From positions 1-64,000 of the forward strand of contig NW_024532994.1 in NCBI RefSeq assembly GCF_016097555.1: a DNA stretch of 64,000 nt, written 5' to 3'. Made by a program: the position numbers and the translations under genes. Source of the DNA: Gigantopelta aegis (lineage: Eukaryota > Mollusca > Gastropoda > Neomphalida > Peltospiridae). Shown piece after piece: positions 46,038 through 59,800 of the stretch; the stretch's first letter is position 1, and every line of letters starts with the position of its first letter. Under the pieces are notes generated by a model. It worked only from the letters and a program-made list of their open reading frames with translations, was not told the DNA's origin and ran no database searches.

Positions 46038-49000
46038 ATGAAGATCGAAAAAAACAAGTCCAAAAAGAGTGCAAATGACTTGGTAAGGAATATATCCTTA
46101 AAATGATCCCTTACATCCTCTATATCTGTTTTTCAGCCTCTAATTACCACAAAGTTAATTTCAGTCTTTCTCACTTGCCCTGAAGAAGATTTATTCATCA
46201 ATTGAAGTAGTATTACTGTGTTGCGATATTGGAAAGTAAGATCACAAGACTAGCATGTGATATGTGTGTTTTCCTCACTTTTTACTTTAGTGTGAGCTGT
46301 TAACATCATTGGATCGAGGTACTAAATCGTTTTGATAGTATTCTTGCGAAAGTAACTCAACATGACCCTACTACACAATGTATTTATATGTGCCCATTAC
46401 TAAATGAGTCACAGGTATGGATGAATGGACAGATGAATGGATGAAATGGACAAATGGTTTATTCAATGTATGGATAAACAATATAAGTACATTTATCCTC
46501 ATAATGTAAATATTAATAAAATCTTAATAAAACCAATGGTCAACACTCTTTATACACATAGTCTATAGTACATGTACATAAATACACATGTACTATATAT
46601 GTAGTAATACCTGTTATTTATGATGTCATTGTGTATATGAGTAACATCTTACTATAGACCAAAGGATCAAATACTGGCTATACTTACTGTTTACTGCATT
46701 ATTATAGAACACTCATATGCTCGGCATATTTATAACTCAACTGAGGTAAGATTATATTGTCATCTAGTTTATTTTAATGTCTCTTTTTCTTAGCATCTCT
46801 GTGTTCTGTTAGCCAGTGAGGATCTAGAGATAGTGATAGTCCTGGCCGTCCTCAATCTTTTCTATTATTTGGAAAGAGATCTAACTTTATTTTACGTCTT
46901 CCTGTCCAACGAGAAACAGTCTCAATTCTTACCTTGAATATTTAGGAGAGGTTAGCTCTAACATTATTGTATGGCAATATAACAGCTGACCTAAGGTTAT
47001 AGAGTGTTGCAATGTTCTCTCTCTCTCACACACACACACAAACAGACTGGGAGGAGCACAGAATGGTTTTGGGCATAGCATGTTGCTGGTCAAAATGTGA
47101 CACTTGATGCTTTTCCAGAGACTGCCACTTCTGTGTATTTGAATATCAACCTGTCATTAAGTCTCCACACCACAACTATAGTGAGAGGACATCAACACAT
47201 AAACTAACAGCTAATTATATGGATCATATCCTTGTTAACAACTACAATTGTTGTTCACTCTTCCTCTTTTTCTCTCTCTTCTCATCTCATATCTCCCTAT
47301 CTAGTCTGAATTAGAACATATTATACAGCTGCTGCTAATAGAGCTGCTAGCTCCACAAAATCCTTAACTTTGAAAGATGTTGATAAGGTACGAATTAATA
47401 CTAAAAATACATGTTTTTTATCTCTCTATCACAACATACACACACACAGATTCCTGAGACATATCTGAGATCATGGCTAAAGTATATTAACTCACAATAT
47501 AACTCCTGTACAACAAATGAGATTACTTACTCGACTAAGATTAGCAAAAAACTTTGGAACTTTAGATCATCGTGTCAAATGTGTGTTAGTAAGGCTCCAA
47601 GCCATAACAGTATTAGGTTAGTTTTTAATTGATATTGTTACTGAACAAGCTTGTTGCTATGGTTACCACTATGATCCCTCCTTTAGTATATTCTATGGCT
47701 CCAGCTGAAGTGGTCGATCCTCTTATTTATGATGATTAGTAGAAGAACTCATTGAAGTACTGGAAGTCAAGAACCCTCTCTTACAAGTAAATTCCTCCCC
47801 TTTTATGGTTGTTATTGTCTTCTATTTTTAGCAAGAAGTAAAGGGCAGCTGTATACTTACATAACTGCAATAATACATTTGGAAAAGAGCGACCCTAGGT
47901 ATGAGACAAGTTCATGAATAGTTGGATATATTAATAGTCTTATATATCTCTCTAGATTGGGTGTCATTATGAAGCAACAGGTGCTGCTCCTATCATGGAT
48001 TTCTACCTTCTCTAGTAAGAGATTGTTGGGCGCGTCACAAGTGCTGGTAAAGTGACTACAAAACCAATAATATAGTTAGTTTCATATCCACTTCTTCAGA
48101 CCTGACGGTACCAGTGTTGAGTTTTCCGCTATCATTTGCAACATCATTATTTTCGGTTTTTATATCACTTAGCCACTTTCGGAAGCAAGTAAGTATTTAT
48201 AAATAATATTCATTGATGCCATGTCACATGACCCACCTATACAGGTGGGAGATGCCTTGTAAATAGTGGTATCAGGAATCTCTATTACAAGTACTGGATT
48301 GGAAAGTTGTACAACCCATGAATATCACTGTATGGTTCCATGTACATATTAACGTTTTATTTTTCTGCTATTGTCATAGTTGTTACTAGAGCATGAGGGT
48401 CATTGATCTTATCACAAACTTGGATATGTCAGCCTTTCCACAGTCTAGGGGGTTGGGGACAAAATGCTCAATAGATTTATCAAGAAGTGTTAGAGTGTCA
48501 AAGGATGCTCTTTTTTTAACCGTCTACTGTTAATCAACTTGTCTTGCGGCATCTGGTTCAGGGCTATGCCTACTGCTGTTCCCTGGATACTGTACTCAAC
48601 CTACTCCCATTAGGGACGGCTCATTAGAACCAAGGTGACCCAAGTTGAGTTGGTGGAGTTAAAACAGTACAATGTATGCCAGAACGTTCAGCACTTATTA
48701 GTCACTTTTAAACCTTTGTCAAGAAAGCTATTCCAGACCTACATTTACCTGAAAATAGAGATAAGGAGTCGTGGAAGTTAAGTCAAATTAATGTAGTAAA
48801 TGTTTATATTATTGGATATAGGTGTTGACTAGTCCAACTTACCAAGATCACTGGCACACATTGCTATTAATGCTGAGTACTATGGACCTTCTATTTTACT
48901 TACCTGGTAGATATATGATGAAGGATCTCTTTTTAGATTTAATATAATGTCTAAATTAAAGGGATGTTCCTCTTTATGTGGGTATAAGCACTGGCTGGTA

Positions 49001-52000
49001 TCTCCGTGCTATCAGTTCAGTTCATTATAGTATCGGTCAATTATACAGTGCTATATTAATAACAATTATTCAATAAATAATGAGCTGCTAGTTTTTAATA
49101 ATCTTTAGCTTAAACTGGATAGTTTGTTACATCATTACAAATTGTCTTTTTGTATAATAATAATAATTATAATACTTGTAATATTCTCTTTTTATTAGCT
49201 ACTGAAGTCACTACAACATTATTTTTCATGATCCTTCACAACTCTCTTCACTACAAGAACAACGGTCTACTTGGATTATTTTTAAAACTCTCTCATTAAT
49301 AAAAAGTAAAAAACATGTGTCCATTTTAGTCTTTTTTCATCCATTTATCGCCTTATCTGTCCATTTCTCAGATCCCAGTAACAAGAGAGGTATTAGAATG
49401 CTCTACCTAGTATTCTCAGTGCAATTTGTTTAAATGCTCGTGATTGCAAATATTTATTGAAGCTGAACCATTTGATCATCTATTTGGTGTTCTAATCTCT
49501 TCGAATATCTCCCAGCTATGAGAAGAAAACGAGGAAATGATCCATTAGGTCAGTTGCTATGACAACTGAGCATTTCCTCATTATAAATGTTTACTTTGCT
49601 AGGTGACACTGCATCAAAACTTGGGTGCTGCTATGGATGAACTAATGCGTCACCAACCGTTGCTAAAGGAGCAGTGTAATGCATTGCACTAATTAAGTAA
49701 GACATTTTAAAGACAATCTTACCTTATGACTTGTTGTAGCTCCTTAAGAAGCTCTGTGAAATGGCAGCACTCTCTCTAGTGATGCACCTGAGACTGATGT
49801 GCCTGGCCACCCCTCTCAAGCCCCCTGAAGAAGAGGGTATGACTAGTGATGAAGATGACGATGAAGAAGGTAGTCATGTTTCTGAGGAAAAGGGTTAGGT
49901 GGAAGAGAGGAAGAAGAAGTCAAACTAAAGAAAAAGGTGTGTTCATTATATGGGGAGATCCTGATAATTAATATGGTAATAATATGATTATATAGAGCAT
50001 CAGCAATTCCTATTACTGAATACACACTTAATGTCGTCCCATTTTGTTGATGCTATACTTAGTAATAATTCAACTGATGATCACATCAAAGAGTTTGTAA
50101 CACATGGTGTTTAAACACCTCTTCTCTCACTCCTCTCTCTTCCTGCTTTACCATTAAACTTCCTTCCTCGTCTGCTTGTAATTTCTATAACATCAACTTG
50201 CCGATTATCTTGGTAAGTGTGATCTACATTGATAAGACATTATTAATTTCTCTATCATATAGAATGTTGCACGTGGAAGGCACAATTACTTGAAGAAGGA
50301 TGTATTAAATCAGTTATTTGTGTGTTACAAATCTCTCACCCATTCATTGATTCACCTCAAACAGGCAAATGGTTCTGTTTTACTTAAAGATGTCAATTCT
50401 TATTCCTCACCTCGAACACTCTCATCTTCTCCCCCCATTTGGCTGCAGCTGGGGTACATACATATGTTTATACATTTATCAAAACTTGGTGGACAGGTTA
50501 GATTTTGTCTTTTAAACTATGATGTCATATCTTTGTTGACCAATCAGATTGAGTCCCGCCAACTTTGTGTTGCAATATTGGGCATCTCCACAGGTCAAGC
50601 TGTTTGTCTCAACTTTTCTAAACTCTATCGTGCTCTAGTATGGGAAGGATTTATTGTCTTAGCTATAGCATCTGGCAGAGAAGATGGCGATAAAGGCGTC
50701 AAGGATAGTACAGTTGTTAGAACTATTGAACACCTCTTCTGGTGAGAGCTCAGATACAAAACCAGTTGCTGAAAGCAAACCTAATAACGACACTAAAAGC
50801 ATCCAAATTATTTTGTACAAGCTCTGAAATCATTTACACCCCCATTAGCTGTGACTTCACGTGTTTGGTCGATCACTGGCTGAACTGAATGAGTTTGCTT
50901 GTTAGACTGTGTACTGGACCCTTACAGGTCCCCCTAGAAGGGGTCCGGAATGATACCCCCCATATCATTTTCCCTCTTTCTGAAGATGCAGTGTCTGTGT
51001 GTATGAAAATAACTGATCTATTATTGGAGAGTTTGACATGGAAGTTCCCAATCTAAGGATGGAGGACAGATAGTTAGATTCAGATTAGTTGAAAGAATGG
51101 CTTCATTTTCAGGGTCAGTGAGAGAGAGAGAGAGAGAGAGAGTTAATGACTATTATTTTGTAGAATTGACATTTAAGATGTATGCTGTGATTTCTGTCTC
51201 CTACTGTGTTTTTACTGAACACAAAACAGCTTATCACCTCATGTTACATGTGTTCACTTCTCACAAAAGATGTGTTATGAAGATGCTTTATCAGGTACTG
51301 ACCACCAGAGTCACTACAAAGTACTAAAGCTAGCACCTGTTGTGTGGCATCAGGTTGTGTACTGTAAAATGATTGTATAGCGGATGGGTGCTATAATAAA
51401 AGCTGAGCTTGCATGTGACTGTCACATGATTCCTCGTGTTATTCTCGTTTTTAGTCAAGCGAAATGGTAACATTTTACTTATTTAGATATAAATAATAAT
51501 CTATGGGGTTTATAAGACATAAATTAATAGGAGTTCTCCGTTTTTGACAGGTCATTTCATCTGCTCTGGAGTGTGGGTGATGAAGCTCATGACAAGCTAA
51601 ACAACGTCAGTTTATATTGCTGATTATGCTGTTACTACTTCAGATTTCTTGAGGCCTGCTCAACTTGGCTGAAAAAATTATCAATGCATCATTATTTTAG
51701 ATTTCCACTCATGTCTTACCTGTCCCACCCCCAAGCCAAACCCTGGTGGCAAGAACTCATGTTTAATTCTTTTTTAATCCATTGGAATTGTCATCAAAGT
51801 TCAAAGGTTATATTATATAATTATATTAGTACTTCAAAGCAGCGATTTTCATTCTCTCTCAATTATTTCTAGGCATTTTTTTTCCATGTGTTCGAAGCTT
51901 CTGGCAGTCAGAAAATCTTAAATGCAATGGTAATGCCAGAAGTGGTAGAAACTCTGTTTGACTACTATTAGACATTTTTATTCCAGTGAAAAGGTGTACA

Positions 52001-52394
52001 GTATAATGAGACATGTTTTATATTAATTCTATACTTAGATATTGGAAACTAAACTTGCCAGAATTTAAAGGGAGAAGAAGTACAAGACCTCCTCAATCAC
52101 ACTATATAGTGCATGTAATGCACACTTACACCGTGGTGTAACTCATGCATTCATTTCTCGTACCAGAGCTGATCCATTGCATTTACAAACAGGTAAATCA
52201 AGTGACTATCATGTGATCATTGATGTGATGTGTCTTACTAGTTAAAGGATATGGTTTCAATCGGGAACATGCTGAAGAAGCTCCTGATGGCAACTGGAAA
52301 TGATATTACTGCATCAATGGAGTGGATTTTAACTCACCCCCCGTCAACGTGCGTAATACACAAGTCTTGTCCTTTATTTTACTCATTATACTGA

Positions 52395-52440
<46 letters not shown>

Positions 52441-55400
52441 GTATCTGAATCATGAGCAGTTAGCTCAGGCTATTGCACTCTCTTTAGGTGAACCCTCAGG
52501 CATCTGACAGCATCTAAGGAAGATCCTGACAAAATGGAAGAGGAAAAACAGAAAGTAGAGGAGGACAATTTGCAACCTCTCAGTCGTAATCTTGTTAGAT
52601 CAATTCAGTGATGAATTACTAGATGGTGCATTAATGTTGTATCCACACATTCGAGATACTGTATATCGTACTTGTGATCGTCATTACTGGTCTCAGTAAG
52701 CGTAATGGTTCTCAATGGAGAGAGATGGCAATTACCAAAGTTAAGATTAAAGTCAGTGCCCCTATACTTAGTGTTAATAATTTAATAATGCTGTTTTTGT
52801 ACAGGCTGTAGAAGCTATGAATGGTCTTTGTAAAGTCAATTCAGGAGGGGTCTTATGAAATTTCTTTCTGGAGATTCACTAGACCCTGAAGCATTTCATG
52901 TTTGTTCTCTTAGCTTGATTATGGAGGTAAGTGGCCTTACTTCATGAAATCAGTGTATATTATTTTTACAAGGAATGCCTCTTGCCTGTGGGTCTGTAAG
53001 TGTTGTACACCTGATCTTCTTGACATAGTGATAACTCTGTTGACTTGCACACACAGAAATTGCCTGAAATGAAGAGAGAGGAGTATACCCGTGCAACACC
53101 ACATCTGTTGTAACTGTAGATGTGTGTGTAGAGGAATAGAATTACGAGACTCAAGCTTTTAATAGGTGGCTATCTCCTCTACGGCTTATATCTGGAGTTT
53201 TGTGGCACAAGGTATAGAAAGACTGAGTCACAATGGCAAAGACCGACCAAAGGTCAATACATTTTTATGGAATTGTATATTTATTTGTAGATATATTATA
53301 TCAGGGATACAGGTGATACATGCCATGTGGTTGTGGTTTGAGCAACATGAAACAGGCCAGATGTGTTTCTATGGCAGTGAAATCAATAGAACACTGGAGT
53401 CCCACTTATAGAGATGGAGAACCTGCGTTTGCTAGGTAACACAACAAAAGCAAAAATGTTTGTTATAATGTTCCTATTTTTAGGATTTCATCCCTCAAGA
53501 CAAAGATATGTTGTACATTTTAATAATATGGTTCAGGTAAATTGAAAAAAACAAGAGCAAAAGAGACGCAGTGAGCAGGATTCGAACCTGCGCGGGCATA
53601 GCCCATTGGATTTCGAGTCCAACGCCTTAACCACTCGGCCATCACTCTGCATCAAGCATTCTTATTGAGCGTTACAAAAGTCATTATTTACTTTCTTTTT
53701 AATTTCCGCAGATTAACATCGACTCAGGTACACAAAGGCTGTACTGAGACTGGAAGTGCCCACTACAAAATAAGGGAATTCAGAAAATGCTGTTGAGTCG
53801 ATGAAACTGATACACCTGCTTTTAAAAGTAAGAGTAGTAACAGTCAAACACTTTCATTACTTCCTTTTCAGAACCACCCTGGTTCATAGTTTGACTGAGG
53901 AACAAGCCAACACAATTGCTAGGTCAGTACTATCACATGACTATCATGTACTAGTCACATGATTCTCCACTGTAGATCTTGCACTCACCTGCTATCAGTT
54001 TAACTTAGATCCGACTGTCTGCATGCAAAACATGAGGCTCTTATTGAGTTTGACCTCGAAACCCTCTCATAGCTCAAACTTTCATGAAAAGAAAGAGGAC
54101 CACCTGCTCTTCTTACACTTACTAAGCAATCAAGTTTTCAAGGTTTTTCTCTCTCTCTCTCGCTCTTCTTCTTTTCCGGCATATTCTTGAAGATGGTGCT
54201 CTCTTGGAAAAAGAGATGGAGAGTATTATTAAATTAGTTTTAACTGGGACCAGTTCTGATACGCAAGAATCAAAGCACATGGACCTGGGAGACGAGACTT
54301 TGATAGTTTTGTATTGCGTCGCTTAGCACCATGTTCCTCTCGAAACAAAGACCTCTTATTGATACATTCTCTCAGATTATAAGATTTACTAACTTACCTC
54401 CTAAACTTGAAGATTATGCTAGTACCCTCACGTATACCACCAACTGTACTCAAATGTACTTCCACTGTCAAAATGATCCTATATCTCTCACGTCTATCAA
54501 CAAAACCTTCTCAACTTGTTAATTGATCACTTATGTGCTAGTGCCTTCTTGGAGGAGGGGCCACCCAACAAGGGCTCCCACCCATTCCACTAAAATGGAT
54601 GAAGATAGTCTCGATGGTCCATCTATAGTGCTACAATTTGGTCTTCAAGCAAGTCTTCAAAATCCTCGTGTCAGAAGAGGATCTTCTCGACGTCAAATTA
54701 CTGATGATGACCTTCGATCTGAAGACATGGTTCTTTGATGTAGACCAAATAGTCGGAGTTGAATGAAACCAGATTCTAGAGTCGTCCAATCAGCCCTACA
54801 AATGAAAAGCACCAAGAATCGGACTTAAACAAGATGACCCCAAACGTCTAAAGAAAGTGAAGAGAAGTCAAAGAACAACCCATTTTTTCAGTGCTGTGGG
54901 CAGGCTGCCATTTTGAGACTACTAGCTGACATTGATTGAGTCCTATCTTATCTACAATCACAGTACGTATTATAATAGAAAGTACTCGTAAAATTAAAAT
55001 AGACTATCAGAGTCATATCCAAACTACTAAGGTCAGGATGTGTGCCATTTATAGTTGAAACTATCGCCATTATTCTTTTTTCTCTTTACAGGAGGTAATC
55101 CATTATAGCATTCATATTAGACCCACCTTCTTTCCAGCCTCATTACCACACAAGGCAATTCTGCTTCTACTCAAGTAGCAAAATTGGCTAAAAGTTTTCC
55201 TTCAATGTCTAGCAACAAACCACACTACCAACTGATGCCCTCAAATGTGTTTGTCACAGAATTCAGAGCAGCTTTCACTCGATCCCTGTCTCTCCCAGAG
55301 TCCTCAATTAAAACAGACACCGTATTTCGTTGCTTTTCTTGCCAGTCTACTGGGACAAATAGTGTTTTGAGGCCTACGACAACCCCAGTTTACATTTTCA

Positions 55401-56795
55401 AATTCACGGAAAACCTTGGGGTTTTTGTTACATTTATCATCACGAACATCTGTCAATCCATCTCAATTTGTACGTATGCTGATCAGGAAAGGGTTTATCA
55501 CTGATCTAGCTAAGGCCATACACTTCTTAGATCTGAGTAGTCCATTATTAACAACAACTATTAATAGTCTCTTAAAACCACTTTGAAATGCTTAAACAAA
55601 AATTGTCACTCAGTTTGTAGGCTGCACAAAAGAGAGCTAGTAGAAATATTACTAATACTACATCTGTTAACCAATCTTCTGTAACAAGACACAGCCTTCA
55701 AGACCAGAGAGTACTAGTATCCCTGATCCTGGCAGACAAGAGAGTACCACTGAAGTGTGTGGCTAGTGATAGCTGACAAAAAAAAAAACTGTTAACACTT
55801 CTGTCTGGTAAGTTTTGCCTCAGTTCTTTTATTAGCCCCCTTTGTGTGTGTAGTCTCATACCTGTTCTGTCATGAGAGTAGTTTTAATTCATTAATTTCC
55901 AGATCTCACTCATTCCTATTGCACTAGTCTCATACCTGTTCTGTCATAAGTAGCTTACTTAGTAGTTCACAGATCTCATTCCCATTCTACTATAGGTCTA
56001 CTCTCATGTCTGTTCTGTCATGAGTTCAGTAGTTAACAGGTCTCATTTCTATTTCTTTGTTTAGCTGATCAGTCCTCAGACTGAGGGCTGGTCTGACGCA
56101 GCAGACATCAGTCTTATACCATTACAAGAAGAAGGTGAAACAGAACACCAAGAAAATGAAGAAGGAAATGGTCGATGATTCAATAGCTATAACATTAGCT
56201 CATGAACTAGGGCTTAGGTGTGGTCAGGCGCTGCTGTGGCTGCCATTGATGGACGACGAGATGAAGAGATGGATTGGAGGTATTTTGCTATGAGTTTATG
56301 AGTTTATTTTATAGTTGTGGTCTTTAGGAGATTGTAGATGAAACTTCTCGAACGAGGACCTGGTCAAAATGTGGACTCTGATGAATTGATTGAACGAGTG
56401 GATATGTTTCGATCAACTGATCACAACGATCACAGTGGTCATGGTAACACCTCATTCCTCTATCCTATTATTTATTAATTTATCCATTTCTCCCTCTATC
56501 TATCCATCATACATGTCTATTTATACTTACATAGATCTTACTGACTCTGAAGGTAGTGAGGGGGAATGATTGAAGAAGACATGGGTTCTGATGCTGATAA
56601 CATTAATTCGGCTGGGGAAGAAATTGAAGATGAATTTGAAAGTCAGAATGAGGGGTTCTCCCCACGTCCTAATAGGATGTTCCCCACACATAGTCAAGAT
56701 GCAGATGAAGAAGATCAAGATGAGGTAATCATGTACCTAAAGTACATAAAAAAATATTATTAATAATTAATGTTGTTGTATTATTATTATTGTTT

Positions 56796-56876
<81 letters not shown>

Positions 56877-59800
56877 TTATTAGATGCTAGCAGTAGTATA
56901 GAGAGTGAAGAAAGTACTGATGTTGTGTGAAGAAGAAGATGAACCATCTGACAACAATGAGTCTACAGATCTTCTGAAGATGGAGAAGAAGAGTCGATGG
57001 TTTGGAAGAGGAAGACGAAAGAAGGAGGAGGCGGAGGAGGAGGAGGAGACACACCAAGAGATGAGATACCGGGAGGACCTGACGAGACATTTGAAATGAT
57101 GAGATGATGAAGAGGAGTTGGAAGAAGAAGAGGAAGAAGATGGAGAAGATGAAGATTGCTTGGAATTAGAATATGATGACAAATCTGAATTGTATGGAGG
57201 AGACTTAGATTTTGTTCACGTGGAATTCCCACCTTGGAGTTTTGGATGGCGTAAGTCTCCTTTAACAACTTAATAGACAGTTATGATCCCTTTACAATAT
57301 AGGTGATAATGATTCATTAGAGGCTCACATTTTTGGAGGTGTCCCCTCGTTTCCTATCAAGAGCTTACCATATTCGGCCAACAATGTCTGCAAGGTTCAT
57401 TCCCTTCTGGTACGCTCTCGTCTCGTCTCTCCCTCGTCATCATATCAATTATGGTACGACATGCTAATTCATCCTCGACATCGAGCAACACATCAGAGAC
57501 TCCTGCTAATGTGGGAAGAGGAGAGACCACTCCAGCTGACATCCAACGTTCCAATATTGTACAAACAGCTATTAACTAATATTAGTACTTGTGTTGGAAC
57601 TGATGAAGTACTAAGTTTTAATGTTGGCGGTTCCAATCCACGACAAAACAAGTGGTCAGCACACACACCACACCACACACACACACACAATATTTCTTTG
57701 TTGTCTGTTGGTTTCTTTGTCTGACACTTCTTTATATCCTACAGCTGTTCGTGCACCAGACAGTTTTTGATGTTTCCCTCCCTACTAAGGAAGGTCCTGA
57801 TATGCCTGATTCCACATACATACCAAATAATTATCTAAGATGGAGGGAAGAGTCAGCTGCATTGGATGTCACACTGCCTTTCTCCTGTATTGCTGCATTA
57901 CGTCCACTTCTTGTTAAGAGACTAAGAGCAGAGTATGAAAAGGAACAAGTTTTAATAAGAAGAAGACAGTAAACCACCAGCTGCTACTGCTGAAGTGACA
58001 ACTGGTGAACAGCCCGTGTCTGCTCCAAATCCATCAGATGAAGCCACGCCCTCAACTAGTACACCTAGAAATGGTTCACAATCTGTGGAACAGTTACAAA
58101 CTAGTTTGGAGACTGTAGCTGATGCTTTGCTCAAACTGTGTACGAAGAAAAGAAATGCACGGCGTCTTCTTTGGTGTGTTACATCGTCAAATGACCAAAA
58201 CTCTCGCAAGAACAAGATCCTGAAGTTCCCACACTCATTGACGGACATCCTCCCAACAGGACACCAATTTCAAGATCCTCAAAGTATTCCACGCTCTGTT
58301 GCTAGCATGCTGATTTATCAACATTTAGGGGTCCCAAGACTCTGCAAAGAGCGATACTTACCCGATAACACCCGAACGATCCTCTCTACACATTCCTCTC
58401 TGCAGTGGCTCGTGCTCCCCACACCACCACTTCCAGAAAGTGTCTCTGAACCATCCAATATCTCCTCACCATCGTTACCACCTTCATCTTTGTCCCCTCG
58501 ACTTCCTGTCTTTACTCAAATGTTTACCTAGTGATTCCCTCCATCCAAGTTTTCTGCTGCCAGTCCCTGTTATACAAGATGGCAGGACTCTTATCAAATA
58601 TCAAGTTCTCCTTTGACTACAGACTCTCCAACTCTCTCTCAAGTCACAACTATTCAATAGCTGACTCCATAGCTAGTCTGTTTCTAGTGTCTTCTCAATT
58701 AGAACAGACTCATTCTCAATCGCAGCAGACTCATTTCTCACCTCTACAGACTCATTCCCAATCTCATCTCTTGTATAGTGTACCTTCTCAAATCTCAGAG
58801 TGCTCTTGCTGCTAGCAATTTGCTGATGTTCTAGCAACTGAACTAGCAAGAGCTGTGTCCAATCATTTGCCTCCATCATCCTCTGCCACGACATCTAATC
58901 CAGCCATGTTTGGGATCCCACCTACAACAGGTTCTCCGAGTCCTTCAGACACCCTAGCTCCTATGATGTCATCTCTACAGATGCCACCTAATTCTACTCA
59001 ACAGAACCACCTTCAGATCAATCATCAGACCGACGGTGAACCTGTTGTTGGCCAAAAGATGTATGGTGTAACTTCGTGGTCACTGATACTACTGCAGGTG
59101 AACCTTCATCTTCCTCTGTTGCTGCTCTTGAGAAAATGCAGAACTAAGAAGCTCAACCAATGCAAAAACAGAACCCGTCAAGCTGGAGCTGTAACTGGTT
59201 CAACCAGTCTTTAACTGGTCAGACTAGCTCTGCAACTGGTGGTCCCACTTGATTCCATATCTAGTCAAACTGGAAGTTCTAGCGATTTACCAGAAGGAAT
59301 AGATCCAACATTCTTAGCTGCTCTACCAGACTCCATTAGACAAGAAGTATTAGCTCAATATGAGAGATCAGCAACGACAACAGCAACAACGACAACAGCC
59401 ACACCCACCTGTTACTGAACCATCAACCTCCATCAACCCAGAAGTCTTAGCAGCTCTACCTCCAGAAATACAAGAAGAGTATGACTACCATTCTATATCT
59501 TTTATTAGTCTGTATCTATTACCATTGATTTATTGGTTCTTACTTATTCTAGGTTCTTCAACAACAACGTATGGAACAAGCTAGACAACAGCAGTTGATA
59601 ACTGATCCTACAACAACCAGCAGATGCCGTGAATTTTTCTCACATCTCTTACTCCAGATTTACGACGTACCATCCTCTCAGACATGGATGATACTCTTAT
59701 TAATCATCTTCCTGAAGAGATAGCCTCAGAAGCTAGAGCCCTGCGTCAAGAGAGAGAAAACACGACGTAGGCAATACATTTCACAACACAGGCTCGTTAT

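Noticed and set aside
53166-53411. A separate small gene
   Set aside because: The frame contains [16 protein letters not shown], the HUWE1 WWE domain, and is an exon of that gene with flanking intron read-through.
56729-57182. Poly-Asn/Ile and poly-Ser open frames on the minus strand
   Set aside because: The first is translation of the ATT microsatellite; the second is antisense to the acidic HUWE1 exon.
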